DNA of 64,000 nt from Micropterix aruncella (lineage: Eukaryota > Arthropoda > Insecta > Lepidoptera > Micropterigidae), in the NCBI GenBank assembly GCA_944548615.1, contig OX155955.1:7940728-8004727 (forward strand). The letters run 5' to 3'. Positions 45,050-56,999 of this stretch are shown here, one piece after another. Each line of letters begins with the position of its first letter. Within the stretch, counting starts at the first letter, position 1. Position numbers and translations under genes: made by a program. The notes under the pieces were generated by a model that had not been told where the DNA came from, did not search any database, and worked only from the letters and a program-made list of their open reading frames with translations.

Positions 45050-45215
45050 AAGTCGTAAACCACTAAAGATATTAAGAAGAATCACACTCGCCACTCCGTT
45101 AAAGCACTCTTCTGTTTACATGCACTCTTTTACGGTTCAATCTGCTCATTTATGGAATCAGCTCCCACACTTTCTCATATCCCACATCTCCCACAGGATT
45201 TATTTAATCTGAATA
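45050..45215 (+). pseudogene. LINE reverse transcriptase C-terminal fragment
   Basis: The plus strand reads RRITLATPLKHSSVYMHSFT and then VQSAHLWNQLPHFLIS. The 'SF...A..LWN.LP' motif is found near the C-terminus of many CR1/Jockey-type proteins. The fragment is about 50 codons with no catalytic part. Confidence 0.5.
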
Positions 45216-46350
45216 TTCAGTCGATGATAAGGTAGTGAAAATTCCTAATAATATGCGACGCAACGCAATAGATATTTACAATCCGAACGCGCGTCATCAT
45301 ACTCAATTTAAAAATTAAATTGCAAACGCGGGTCCCCGCGAGCCTTTGAATTCGAATTACGAACGTGCCACGTATCGCAAGCGTCGGCTTTTTAGGGGTC
45401 TTACTAGGGGGATTTGGTTTAATTTTAAGATCGTTTTAGATCGCCCCAGTAAACAAAGATTAATGACTGAATCAATTTTTTATGTGAATTATGAAATTTA
45501 CACGTGTAAAATGTTTGCATATCTAGAATCGAACATAATGGTTTATTATTAATCATCGTGACTCATTTTAGGTTGACAAGTCGATAACAATCGTTATAAC
45601 ATCTTGAGATAGCGGGCTCGCGACAAAGTTCATCACCTTTGCAATATGGCAGCGTGAGCAGGAATATAAAACCAAGTTTTAACGAACTTAAAACCACTTT
45701 CCTTTCCTTTTCACAATATAGAGAATAATAAACAAACCAACATTCTCCAGTAAAACTCCAGGTTTTCTAGGCTAACAAAGACTAGAATTGCTTATGCCAG
45801 AATAAAAATGAAATATGACTTACTAGTCCATGACTCCATGAATTCCACAAATATTATTAAACTTTACTCGATCTTCTTATAGTCCCAAGCGGGGTCGCCT
45901 GTTTGGGCAACTATCTGCATACGTAGAAATGTTATTATTTCTTTGTCCTCGCTTGACAGACAAATACGGAAAGTTTTGCATCAATGCGGGACGACGGATA
46001 CGGCTCGCAATATCTTGGCAATATCCCTTATCTCTCAACTGAAGCGTGCGATTTACGATACGCAGAAAATGAAATACCGAAGGCGATTCATTCAAGTGCT
46101 AGATACACATACGGGTATATAAGAAAAGTTCCTCTTTTTCCGTGTTTAATATCTGAGTTTTGTCAATATGATGATTAATTTTTGTAGCAACTCCAGGAGT
46201 GGCTTCGAGGCACCGCAGGGTAGTAGAATATCACCATCATAGTTAAATCAACATAACGAAAAGCCTTTTCGTTTTACTTATAGAGGCAAAACATAGTAAT
46301 TTTATGGAACAGATCTTTTTTAACTGTTTCGCTGTTGGTAGGATCCTAGT

Positions 46351-46411
46351 GTGAAACGTGAAACAACTTACTCTCCAACACCGACGGAGAGTAAGTTATT
46401 CCACGTTTCAT
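46351..46411. repeat. Hairpin with 26-bp arms
   Basis: GTGAAACGTGAAACAACTTA..CTCTCC (46351-46376) pairs with 46386-46411 around a 9-base loop, with about three mismatches. A short foldback or small-RNA precursor shape is possible; no second copy was seen. Confidence 0.7.
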
Positions 46412-46889
46412 GACATTAGATCTTATTCCTGAGACGTGCCCTGAAGCTATTGATTGCCACTGTAAAGGACTTTTAAACACAAAGAACTGTAGTTGCAGAA
46501 AAGCAAACGTTCTTTGATTAACACTCTGTACTTCCTGCAAACATACCTGCCTGACTTCTGGAGAAACGCTTTTTCTTTTGTGTAAGTTTTTCTTCGCAAA
46601 AATGTATCATGTTTCTCGCATTTTCGAATAGATACGAATTAAGCCTTAATTCAAACGTTGTTTTAGGGTTAATTTCGATTTCTTCATGTATGAAAACCTA
46701 CATAAATAAAATAAATATTGAAAATATTGAATTGCAATGGCTTCATCATATTTAATTTTGATTTATATTATCAGTGAAGAACTCATTTATGCTATAGAAC
46801 ATTTATAGTACGTAAAGAGTACGTAAAGAGTACGGATGTTTAATCGATTGCAATTTTTTTGGTAAAATATTATAATATTTGATGCAGAA

Positions 46890-46990
46890 GACTATAATAT
46901 ATATATATGTATTATAATACATATTATAATATACATACTATTATTATTATTATTATTAGGTATTATTATTATTATCATTATTATAAAAAC
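46890..46990. repeat. TA and ATT microsatellites
   Basis: An (AT)n stretch near 46896-46910, then ATAATACATATTATAATA alternation, followed by (TTA)n at about 46940-46985. Confidence 0.9.
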
Positions 46991-47741
46991 ATATAATATA
47001 CCCTGCTCTTCATGTTCCTCATGCTGGTACCAACTATAGGCAAAATGCATTTCTGTGGCAAACAAGGGATAATTTCAATGATTTGGTTAAATGCTTTGAC
47101 TTTGATCTATTCTGTACGAGTATTAACTCAGCCAGGCAGCGGCTGAACAGTGAATTCTTTAGCACTAATTGTTGAATAATTTTTGATGTATTTTTAATCG
47201 ATAGCTTTAATTGAATGGTCACATATGTTTCTACAACGTTACTTAAACGTGAACACCTTTAATTGGCTCTATGTTACCCTACTCCGTCTTTTTGTTAAAT
47301 TAAAATTAGCTTTTGGTTTTCCTAAAAAAATATATTAATATTAATAAATAAATACACATTATAGTATAGTAGTCAGCCGGCAGAATTTTTTGTTTGTTTT
47401 TGTTATTTCTCTATGTTTGTTTGTTTATACTCCTTGTTTGTTTGTATTCCATATGAATATATTGTAATAACAGAAACATAGGCGAGTTTATTTGAAAATA
47501 CCGTTAAATACCTGTATATTTAATAAAAAGACAAAAATCTAAATTTCACAATTTGGCTCAATTTGACAATTTTACAGTTATGTAATTTTTTGTTATTCTT
47601 TTTTCTCTAAATTCAAAATTCGAAGTGACAGCACCATTAATTGTGAATTTTTCTTAATAAAATCGTATTATAATATTAAATGGGATACAGAAGGAGCCTC
47701 CCCGAAGATATTTTCGACTGTCTGGTCTGTGACCATGAACA

Positions 47742-48406
47742 TATTGAGTTGTCAACCACAACGGGCGAACCCGTCACCGCAGGACGTTTTAACGATTGTT
47801 CGTTCTATCGACCGTGCAGTGAGCGTAGAAGACTTGGGACATAACAATCCAACGTCTAGCTACGCCACAACCCGTTAGAGTCCAACGCCTTACCGCGAGT
47901 AGCCAGGTATGTTACCTGGCGGGCGGCACTCGCGCCCTAACTACCAATTGTGACCAGATTTGTCCGGTCTCTCGATTGGTTCCGAGTTCGAGGTCGCTTG
48001 CGCGGTCCTCTCCCTTACGAAGCGGTGAAACGGAGTGTACCGAATCTATCGCGGACCAAGGCGTCCTTTGCCCGACTCTGAACCGGGATCGGATGGCCAA
48101 TGGTCATTTCAAGAGCAGTCGCCGTAAGGTAGACAACTACCCCCGCTCTATAGGAAACAATACAGTTCCCAGACTCCCCCGATTGTTAGTCGGAGAGCAC
48201 AATCGATTGGCTTGCGCCGCTTGGTGTGCAGACCGTCCAGGAGCGCCAGAGGATTGATTCCCAGGGGAGACTGGTTGACCCAGTGTCCTACCCAGGCTCC
48301 GCACCCCATGCGTGGAGGCCATCGGATGGGTGTTGACCCGTGAGTGTGACCGACCCTGAAACAGAATGGGTCTTCGTGGCCAACTCAGCAAGGGCCCATT
48401 AGCTCC
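47742..48406 (-). mobile_element. Family N copy I, full length, 15-bp target duplication
   Basis: The cleanest copy: 665 bp between CTGTGACCATGAACA at 47727-47741 and 48407-48421. On the plus strand it begins TATTGAGTTGTCAACCAC and ends GGGCCCATTAGCTCC. There is no A-rich tail at either end. GC content is far above that of the flanks. It encodes no protein that I recognise. Confidence 0.95.
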
Positions 48407-48421
48407 CTGTGACCATGAACA

Positions 48422-50240
48422 ATCGGGCGTCCCTGGAACCGGTTAGTCTAAACTCACCAGTCAATCCTTTTACCACCGGGCCAAAGGACACTGACAAGAT
48501 GCCGAGCCAATCTTGTCTGCTGGAGCTATACAGCAAATCCAACATTCGACTAGGAAACGCTGCAGAATGAATATGTCAACCCCTATCACACACCAGGACA
48601 TTTAAGAGACGAACAACAATATCACCCAGGCCGCATATTTCTTGAGAGGCGTATCCTAACCAGGCCCGGACACACGTTAACTAACTAAGTAACTAATTTT
48701 TCTACTATTATCTCTAAAACACATTTGCATAAATCTTAAAATATTTTTTTTTGCTATTTCATTGCCATTTTTATAAGAGTGTCTCAAGCGTTTACCTGAC
48801 GGGAATTTCCAAGAGTGATGGAGTATTTTTATGTCTTCAGTTATCTTCCATTTTATCTTTGCAAAAATGGTAAAATTGCAATTTTGCAGAAGTTACATAT
48901 TACCTATTGTGGCATCGCCATAAGTCTAAACTCAATGCCACGCCACTGCTGGCGCATACATTGAAAAATCCTCATTGCAGTGTCTAAATAAAAGGGGATT
49001 CAGTCTGTCCAGTGCGTGAAGCATAAATCGTATCGCTAACGATGCCATTCGGGGCCCATATTGATGCGAGTAAAAAACAGTTTGTCCCTTGGGATTCATA
49101 AATCAAGATTTGCGATCGCGACTTAGCCTCCATTGCCGATGATGAGACGGATCGTCGATATTGGGGGGAAGGAATATCAATTTATCACTCCCTTTATACC
49201 CTGTGGCATAAGCCCATGCTTAATGACGTAATTAATTCAGGATAATAATACCTATGTGTATACATGAGACACACCAAAATGTTCGACAATAGGGATAACG
49301 ACACACAGGAAAAATACGTATTTTTTTTTAACAAAAATGTTTTTTTTCACATAACGCCTTTAGACAAAACAAAAATGGTTTTTATCACATTACGCCTTTA
49401 GAAATTTCCCCATTTTTACAAAAACCTTGTTTTCCTTGTTGGTGTCCTGATTTTGACAGTGTCGTTACATAGTCCAAACATATCTAAGCTATCTAAGATC
49501 AAAGCTTATCGTTTTCAAAAAAAAAATCCGGAAGTATTTTTCTCAACGGTTTTATATGTATTTTTAGACGCTGAATCCGATTTTTAACTTCGCGACCTAG
49601 CCAGGGGTAAAGTCGCGTTCAGAAATTGCGAAAAACCGCAAAAATGGCATTTAATTTAGTTTTTCGCTTATAATTCACGAATAAAGCATTTTTTTAAATG
49701 ACTATTCAGTACAAAATTAGAGTAGACAAAATTTTCTACAATTCTTATTTACAGACTTAATTCTTCCGATGTACCAAACCGCCACCAAAGCGCGATCAAA
49801 GATGGTATTTTTTTATTCACTTAGAAAAAACGCAGAAAATGGCATTTAAAAATACGGTAGAGCCGCGCTATGAACGTTATATGCCCGAAACCGCGTTACC
49901 TGGCAACCGTTGGTAACATTTCCAGGTAACGCGAGACGTAGAACAGTTCAGCTGAGTTGATTTTGTCTCATCAGAGCAACATGCGCATAGCAGAGAGAGC
50001 AACTTTAATCGAGACAATGCAGATGCGCAGACAATAATAGAATGGTTCCGCCAACGTCCACCCTTCCCAGACACTGCTGAGTTGGTTTCCATTAGCACTA
50101 GGGTAGTGGGTGATTATATTGCCACATGTCTAAATAATTAGGGTTTGAGTGTATCAATTCAATCATAGACATGAATTTTCAGTTTGTTAAATTTAAGCGC
50201 AGTGATAGGGTGAAATCTTTTGCGTCCACGAAACGTTCGA
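48422..50240. other. No recognised gene; small repeats only
   Basis: Includes an imperfect duplication at 49331-49403 (AACAAAAATG..CACATAACGCCTTTAGA, twice). An 11-bp inverted repeat GCGTTACCTGG/CCAGGTAACGC at about 49892-49930 spans a TGGTAAC block. Confidence 0.5.
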
Positions 50241-50249
50241 AAGTGGTTC

Positions 50250-50735
50250 AGAACCAATCTGCAAATGTAAATCCAAACAGTCTATTTCAATGAATGTGAG
50301 TTACAAAACAATCAGACCAACAGCTGGAGGATTTCCTGATAAACGAACTGACTTCACTTGATTTGTTTGATGAGACGAAACTAAGAAAAGGGAAAAGTCA
50401 TCTTTGTAGAAAGCTTTCAGATCCGAACCTGATATAAAACAGACCGCTACACACAATATGTGGCTGATACATGGTTCTTATACCATCGGGTTGTATGGCC
50501 AAAAGACGAGACATTTGGTCAAATTTGGCAGAGTTACTTTGAGTATATCCAAAGAAAATACTTGGCTACAGCAGTAATTATCTTCGACAGCTACTCTGAT
50601 ACAGAAATAGGCACAAAAGACATGGAGCTAATGAGACGATTAGGGAAGCAGTCGGCGGTTAAAATACAAATCAACGAGACCATGGCGCCCACAATCAGCT
50701 GGGGAAACTTCCTTTCCAATTCCAAAGACTGATTG
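50250..50735 (+). pseudogene. Decayed open frame of an unrecognised protein
   Basis: Two plus-strand segments in a plausible order: QLEDFLINELTSLDLFDETK followed by LRKGKSHLCRKLSDP (about 50318-50430), then a 90-codon frame (50460-50732) with WFLYHRVVWPKDETFGQIWQ, LATAVIIFDSYSDTEIGTKD and MELMRRLGK. The VIIFDSY..TKD..L.RR pattern feels like a conserved family of arthropod and other animal hypothetical proteins, but I cannot name it and it may be a mobile-element gene. A frameshift or stop separates the parts. Confidence 0.4.
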
Positions 50736-50994
50736 ATATGCTAAGGTCAAGGCTCACTGCAGCCCAAATTAAAAACAAACAGACAACAGACAGGCACAAT
50801 GATTTGTAAAACTGCCCAATCCCCGTCTTCAGCACATGAAGTAGTAATAGTAGCTGGCTAGTTTTAGAATAATAAAAAAAAACAATAAAGCTCGAACTCA
50901 GCCTGATTTAAATGAGAACATTTTAGTTTACTTGCAATTATCTCACATTGTTGTTAATTGGACTTGGTTGCTTTTGTTGGGTTATTGTTATGTT

Positions 50995-51235
50995 GTTGTT
51001 GTTACTATTTATTGTAAAAGTTTAGAATGGGCGGGTTTATAATCTCTCGGAAATTACTTACAACCAACCCTATTATGAAGTGTGTGCATGTATTGTAACA
51101 TTTTATTGAAGTGTTTGTCTATATTCCATTCGACCGACAGCATTCGAATGCAATTCCGATAATTTTATTTCAACGAAAAATGAATCCGGGAATCGATACC
51201 GGAACCTTACAATGTAAAATCAGGCGACCTAACAG
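50995..51235 (-). repeat. tRNA-derived SINE, copy with truncated head
   Basis: Blocks ATGGGCGGGTTTATAA, TTACAACCAACCCTATTATG, CATTCGACCGACAG, ATGCAATTCCG and the inverse B box GGGAATCGATACC match 43447-43735. The head stops within the A box at 51233, just where the inverted-repeat element at 51237 begins. Confidence 0.8.
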
Positions 51236-51236
51236 G

Positions 51237-52246
51237 TAAAGCTTTGGTGTTCTAGAAAAGCGGTACCGTTATCTAGCGGCCTTAATGTAGCGTTGGGTGA
51301 CGTCACCAAAACGTTGTATATAAAAACCATTGGTGTAGGTTTCCTAGAGAGCGTCAAGTGTCATCGAAACGTCAAATAGCGGTTGTGTCAGTTGCATGAC
51401 GGCCGTCATAGCGGTAATTAACTGTTTCGAGACGATTTTCGGAAGTAGCGGTGAGCATTCAGTTATAAATTATAACTGGAAATGTGACTTGGACGAGTGA
51501 AAATGACGATCAATTAATTGATTTTGTAAAAAATCATGAAGCCTTGTATAATATTAAATTAAAAGAGTATAGACAAGTGCAGTTAATGCAAAAAAATGTG
51601 GAACAATATCGGAATAATACTTAAAAAATCAGGTGTGTATTAAAATTAGAACTATATAATCGGAAAAACAAAACAGTTCCACTTTAAAAATAATACAATT
51701 ATTGAAAAACTCTATTATATTATACTAGCTGCGCCTAGCGGTTTCACCCGCGTGGTGATGGAAAATGGTGATAATGATGATAGAAAACCATATATCTTTA
51801 TAAATTATAGCCTATGTGTTATTCTGATGTGTAAGCTATATTATTGTAAAGTTTCATCAAAATCCATTCATTAGTTTTTGCGTGAAAGAGTAACAAACAT
51901 CCATACATACATACAAACTTTCGCGTTTATAATATTAGTAGGATTCAAATTTAAAATTTGAAATGCACCCTCAGTAGTACAATTTTCAAACATCACATTC
52001 TCCTCCAAACGTTTTATTTCGACTATTTATCTTCCAAATATACTATAAGTGCTATGTCTAAATCGTCTATTTTCCACCGCTGCACGATACACCACTAGAG
52101 CGAGTACTAAGTGACTACGAATGAATACGATCGCACCACTTTCGAGAAAACAACAGCTTTGGTCAAACGGGACGGCCGACCTATCACGGGCGTCATATCA
52201 CGGCCGCTAGATAACGGCGCGGCTTTTCTAGGAAACCAAAGCTTTA
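51237..52246. mobile_element. 1-kb element with about 55-bp terminal inverted repeats
   Basis: The left end is TAAAGCTTTGGTGTTCTAGA, then AAAGCGGTACCGTTATCTAG, CGGCC. The right end (about 52185-52246) is its inverse, finishing GGAAACCAAAGCTTTA. The interior does not encode a transposase and includes the insect repeat at 51722-51945. The flanking duplication is unclear (perhaps TA). A non-autonomous DNA transposon is the best reading. Confidence 0.75.
51722..51945 (+). repeat. Widespread insect repeat ending TTATAATATTAGTAGGA
   Basis: CTAGCTGCGCCTAGCGGTTT, then CACCCGCGTGG, CATCAAAATCCATTCATTAG, GCGTGAAAGAGTAACAAACA, ACTTTCGCGTTTATAATATT. I know this sequence type as very common in moth and butterfly genomes (3' end of a retroelement or SINE). 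It is the main basis for suggesting that order. Confidence 0.7.
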
Positions 52247-53387
52247 GTGTTTATTATATACACGAAATATCGGTAGTATATCAACATTGTATCGCACTCC
52301 ACCGACGCGGTTTCAAGAGTGCGTTTCTGTGTAAAACTTTCTGCGTTATTGTTAGTTTATCAATATTCTTCAACTTCCAAATTCTCATACGCTTCGCGCC
52401 ACTTCTCTCAAACACCGAATTTTCTTTGAGTACCAAAGATCGGATAAATCGCAATATTTTCCGTGTTTATCCCTCCACAACGGGTCTGAGACGTTACACC
52501 GCCTTCGCACACAAGATACCGTCACTTGAAATGCTCCTATCCAACTTAACATCGTTAGGTACTTCTACTTCGCTTGTTTTCTCTCCTCTCTCATCCTTTC
52601 GCGCGTCCTGAAGAAGTTGGGCAGAAAGTTTTTTTCCCATCATAACTGAGCTGAGTGATAACTCGTTACTCGAGCGAGGCGGAGTATATTTTACCCCCTC
52701 GTTACGTGGCGCTCGACTCGGCAATACAACGCTCCGCGTCAGCGTTAGGCCCACTTGAGTGATACCACCTATATTGCATGGTTTATACTACGCCGCGCGC
52801 TGTTTCCCGTTTCATTATATGAACGTGCCTATTTATTTTACGCATGCCGTATAATTTAGTACGAAAATGATGTAAAATTAAATGTTGGTGCTTTTTTACC
52901 TCTGTTTTTTTATATCGTACAAACTTCAGGCCCGTTCAAAATGGGCTGTATATAAATACATTAGTTATAATCGTATAAATAGGTAAGTATAAGAATTTTG
53001 AATTAGGTAGATTTATGTATTGAAATGATATTGGATAAGGATATTGGATAAAAACCTTACCTCGCCAAATACCTCAAATCCTGCCGTGTCATCCATACGG
53101 CGAGACTTGTTGCATATATGGCAATGGACGAAGCGACCGCTGGTTGGGAGTGCTGGTGGTCTCTTTCGATATCGCAATAATTTCCAGCTTCGATTAACCT
53201 TTCGAGTAGCGGCATAATTTCATGGTAGACCAAGGCAATTTATCGCAATTTCTTGCAATATCGCCGCGTTCGACAAAAAGTACTATAACTATGGATCTAC
53301 TATATAAATCATAAAGAGAATAACTGTGCAACGATCGTATTGAAATTTCGTATATAAAATATTGAAATCTCATTTTGTAAAACAATT
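52247..53387. other. No supported gene
   Basis: A 166-codon plus-strand open frame (52111-52611) crosses the right end of the inverted-repeat element and has no recognisable domain. I do not accept it. CTCTTT/pyrimidine-rich and CpG-containing DNA at about 52600-52760 could be regulatory but shows nothing specific. Confidence 0.4.
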
Positions 53388-53868
53388 TATGAATAAATGT
53401 GAAACAGTCGAAAAAGTGAAAAAAAAATCGGCATTTCTAACCTGTACTTATCTTACGGAAAAATACGTAACCTTATATAGAAATTGTAAATACCGTCGTC
53501 TTTTTTATTAGATTCTCTATCAAAAGTAATATTTCGTTTTGCTTATTTACATACAAAAATATTTAGATATTTGCTCATAGAAACCAAAAAAAATTTTGAT
53601 GATTTCTCGAAAAAAAAAAAGATGATGTTTGACAATTGAATTTTACTAGAAATATTCGCGAAGTAACGCTTGAAATTCTTCTAGCGACCGTATATGTATC
53701 TATGGTAATAATGAGATATTTGGTATGGACTTCAGGATGCGTTCGAATTAGAAAATAATATTACTGTCCGCTCCGAAAGAAAGCCGCGAATATTGGTCGT
53801 TAGGTAGTCAACGGTGTTCTGATGTGCAACCAAATTTGGTCGTTACGTAGCCGAAGGGTAAGTTGAGG
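53388..53868 (-). repeat. Dispersed repeat P, copy 2 (inverted)
   Basis: The inverse of 2655-3150, from a GAAAAAGTGAAAAAAAATCGG block to GGTCGTTACGTAGCCGAAGG. Confidence 0.8.
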
Positions 53869-53869
53869 A

Positions 53870-55175
53870 ATTACCCTAGTTTTCCGGCCACGATCTTATC
53901 CAAATGATCTATACTACATTTAGCTTTCTCAGGTCACTTTAAATTTCTCATTGAAAGATTTGTGTGGTCGACGCGTCTTATTGTATTGGTCACATGCGGA
54001 TGCAATAAATTATGTGCAAAGCTATAACCATAGCTCCTCAGTTCTCGTGGTGGGGGTGGGTAAAATGCTGCGTCATTCCTATTCAAACTTTTAACGGCTG
54101 AACCCGGCCGTGTAATTACAAATCCCGTTATTAGAAAATCGACTATAAACCCCATAGCGATTGAGCGCGTTCAACTGCCGAATACCACATGGCTTTAGAG
54201 CGGCATATTCGGCAACACAGGATACAAAAGCCGGTTAAGTTTACATAGTCGCTTCGCTGTACAGCTCTGGTATTTGTAGAGGATACGTTTAGTTCCAAAA
54301 TTCTGACCGATAGCCCAATCGGACTGATCCGATGCATTTTCGAAATTCCTTATTATTTCTCAATACCATTTACAATTGCTTGATTAGGACAAAAATAAAA
54401 AGATAATTTGTGAAATACTTATTGTATGGAATAATTGATAAAAAATGTGAAATTCGGAATACGCTTAATTTAAAATATACATAATTCAATACTTTGACAC
54501 ATAACATCCTAATAAATAACATCATAAGGTATATAATAGGCCTGAAATATAATTATAATTGCAGGTAACTTTAAAAGAGAGGTTGGCAGTTGGCACCGAC
54601 CAACATATTTATTGTATTTTAATAAATTACGCATAATATAATATCAAATTATTTAATATGAGGAAATTTAAATAACTAAATGAAATTGTAAAGTGATAAT
54701 GCTTAAATTATTTATTAGAATGATTTTTTAAGGAAATATTTTATATGTGTATTAAATATATGTTTTTTACTCTTAAGGATCATCTTAACAGTAAATTACA
54801 ATGCAATTCGCACACCGTTCGATTACCTATTAAGTTATGTAGCTCGATATACTCTAAAAAAAACTAAATTCTTTGATGTTTTGCAGCAGCCAAATCAGTA
54901 TATTTTGCGTATTTCTGCTTATGACTACCATTAGCTTATGTACTACCGTTTTGAGGAAATGCCGCAACCGGTAAGAAAAACCTCCCAATTGCAAAAAAGA
55001 GCACTACGAATTATGTATCAGGTAACGACCAGGTTCTCATGAAGAGAATATTTTATAAGGCAAGGATAATGAGTATGTAATCGGCGTTCATATAACAGTA
55101 CTTAATATATAGCAGACATCATCTAATTGAAACTGTAATTAATCCTGATATTTAATCTAACCATATCCGCAGTAG
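53870..55175. other. No recognised gene; possible LINE scrap at 54965-55025
   Basis: Near 54970-55022 the plus strand reads QPVRKTSQLQKRALRIMYQ, like the LQKRA.R.I+ motif of LINE proteins, but it is isolated. The remainder is AT-rich and unassigned. Confidence 0.4.
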
Positions 55176-55179
55176 CTCT

Positions 55180-56990
55180 CATTTATGCGTAGGAACCCTG
55201 AATAAACTGGAAAAAGTACATAAAGCTCTTTATACCTTAGCAGTAAATTCTGTAATTCTCCCTACCACTATTAAAGAGTACGCCACTATTAAAGAGTGGT
55301 TGCCAGTACACCTCATATACTCAAGGGGAATAGTTCATATACTTGCTCTCCTCTATCGTGTACTCTCCCAATTAACACGGTTCAGGACAAGTGGGCGCGG
55401 CCATCTGGGCGCGGCCGACTGGGCGCTGCTAACTGGGCGCCGCCGACTGGGCGCTAGGCCAAATGGGCGCAGGGACAACTGGGCGCGAGCCAAGTAGGCG
55501 CAGGACAGGTGGGTGCCAAAATTATATTATGCAATATATTTACATATTTTTTTATTGTAACTGACGAGAAACATTTTTATTGCTACATTTTATTGCTACA
55601 TTATATGCTACATTATATGATAATTTTGATAATTTTGTAAATCATGAGATTCGGCACATACGCAATTATAAATTAAGCATGCGGAGTACGCATATAATAT
55701 TGTACTCTAATTAGAAACAAAGTAAAAATGTTAGCGTTAGCCATGTAATATTAGAGTATTGTTTGTGTACCTTTTATAATAAATAAATAAATAAATAAAT
55801 ATAAAAATTAACTAATGGTGAAACATTAATTTCGTAGCTATACTGTGATACACCCGTTTCAGAGCTAGCGTTTACATGGGATTTAACATTTACATAAAAA
55901 ATACTTAATAAATTTATTGCAAAATATCAAAAAATTTCATAAAATGCACAGCTTTATATTTATGGTCAGGTATATATTTCTATTATAATTACTAGTATTT
56001 TAAATACTTTCTTAATATACAATTAAAAGTATTCTGTGTACTATGAAAGCTTTTAAATACATTTACTCAAATAAGTCACAAGACTGGAAATAGTTGATGC
56101 TCTGTTGATATAATATAGATTGTTTTATTTTTATATTTATTTTACAGCCAACCTACTCGTAAGTTTAAAGACGCCCTAGGCCGAAGGGGTGGCTGTTGCT
56201 GTTCTTGTGATTTATCCCTATTTAATTTGAATTTATTCCAAATTATTATAACTTTTAAAATTGATTTTTGTGACACGCATATCGAATTTATAATTTTATC
56301 CTATGTTTATTTCTTTTTCATTATTTAACTATTTATTGCAATGATTTTTCCGTTTACAATTATTGCCTAACCTTGTTAAAATTTATTTAACTGTTAATTT
56401 TAGAATGTTTTTGTTACATAAATATATTGCATAAAATAATTTTGGCGCCCATTTGTCCCGCGCCCACTTGGCTCGCGCGCAGTTGGCCTATCGCCCAGTC
56501 GGCCGCGCCCAGTTGGCCGCGCCCACTTGTCCCATCCCCTAATTAACAGCTTCCTATCTCCACGCGATTTTTGAACCATTAAATTACCACGGTTTCGTAC
56601 TTCGGTCAGCCTCTGACAGTTTGCTAAAAAATCCGTATCATAATACTGATTTCTATTCTAAATCTTTCTGTGTCCATGGTGCAAGGCTCTGGAACCATCT
56701 TCCGGCAAATATACCAAACTCACTTTCTTTACATCATTTAAGACTCACCTCAAAGATTACTACCTTTCTAATAAGTAACCAGTTCTTCCCTTTTTCTCCT
56801 TTTCGTCTCCCAATGTCCTCTCCTCAGGCATTCTTAGTTTTAAATACCTTTACCGGTCTGCATTTTATGCATATTAATGTTATAATCATTATTTCCACAA
56901 TGCGCACATGTACGACCGCAATGCGCAAAACGATTGCCTGCCTAGAACTAATCCGATCTTACTAGCCAAAACTTCCTGCTTCATGGCTGG
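55180..56990 (+). pseudogene. LINE protein C-terminal region split by a transposon
   Basis: Before the insertion it reads LNKLEKVHKALYTLAVNSVI and WLPVHLIYSRGIVHILALLY. After it comes DFYSKSFCVHGARLWNHLPA, then NIPNSLSLHHLRLTSK. Deleting 55378-56548 (element plus one duplication) joins YRVLSQLT directly to ASYLHAIFEPLNYHGFVLRS in frame with no stop, which confirms both the LINE and the insertion boundaries. A CACTATTAAAGAGT duplication near 55265-55290 is a further lesion. LxWLPV and 'S+...G.RLWN.LP' are standard LINE C-terminal motifs (CR1/L2/Jockey side). Confidence 0.8.
55378..56540. mobile_element. 1163-bp foldback DNA transposon with 8-bp duplication
   Basis: Flanked by AATTAACA at 55370-55377 and 56541-56548. 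Both ends share the inverted GGACAAGTGGGCGCGGCCA. Each inverted repeat is built from roughly 12-bp subunits of the type ACTGGGCGCGGCC: about nine units on the left (55384-55515) and seven or eight on the right (56440-56533). The middle is AT-rich and non-coding. An 8-bp duplication suits hAT-type or related transposases. Confidence 0.9.
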
Positions 56991-56999
56991 TTGAAAGAA

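Noticed and set aside
47976..48257. A 93-codon frame conserved in several family N copies (start MVPSSRSLARSS)
   Set aside because: It appears in parallel with open frames on the other strand, lacks any domain, is antisense to the inferred transcript, and its conservation is explained by the copies being recent and GC-rich.
52111..52611. 166-codon open frame on the plus strand
   Set aside because: It straddles the inverted repeat end of the element at 51237-52246, has no recognisable domain and is not conserved in any paralogue in the window.
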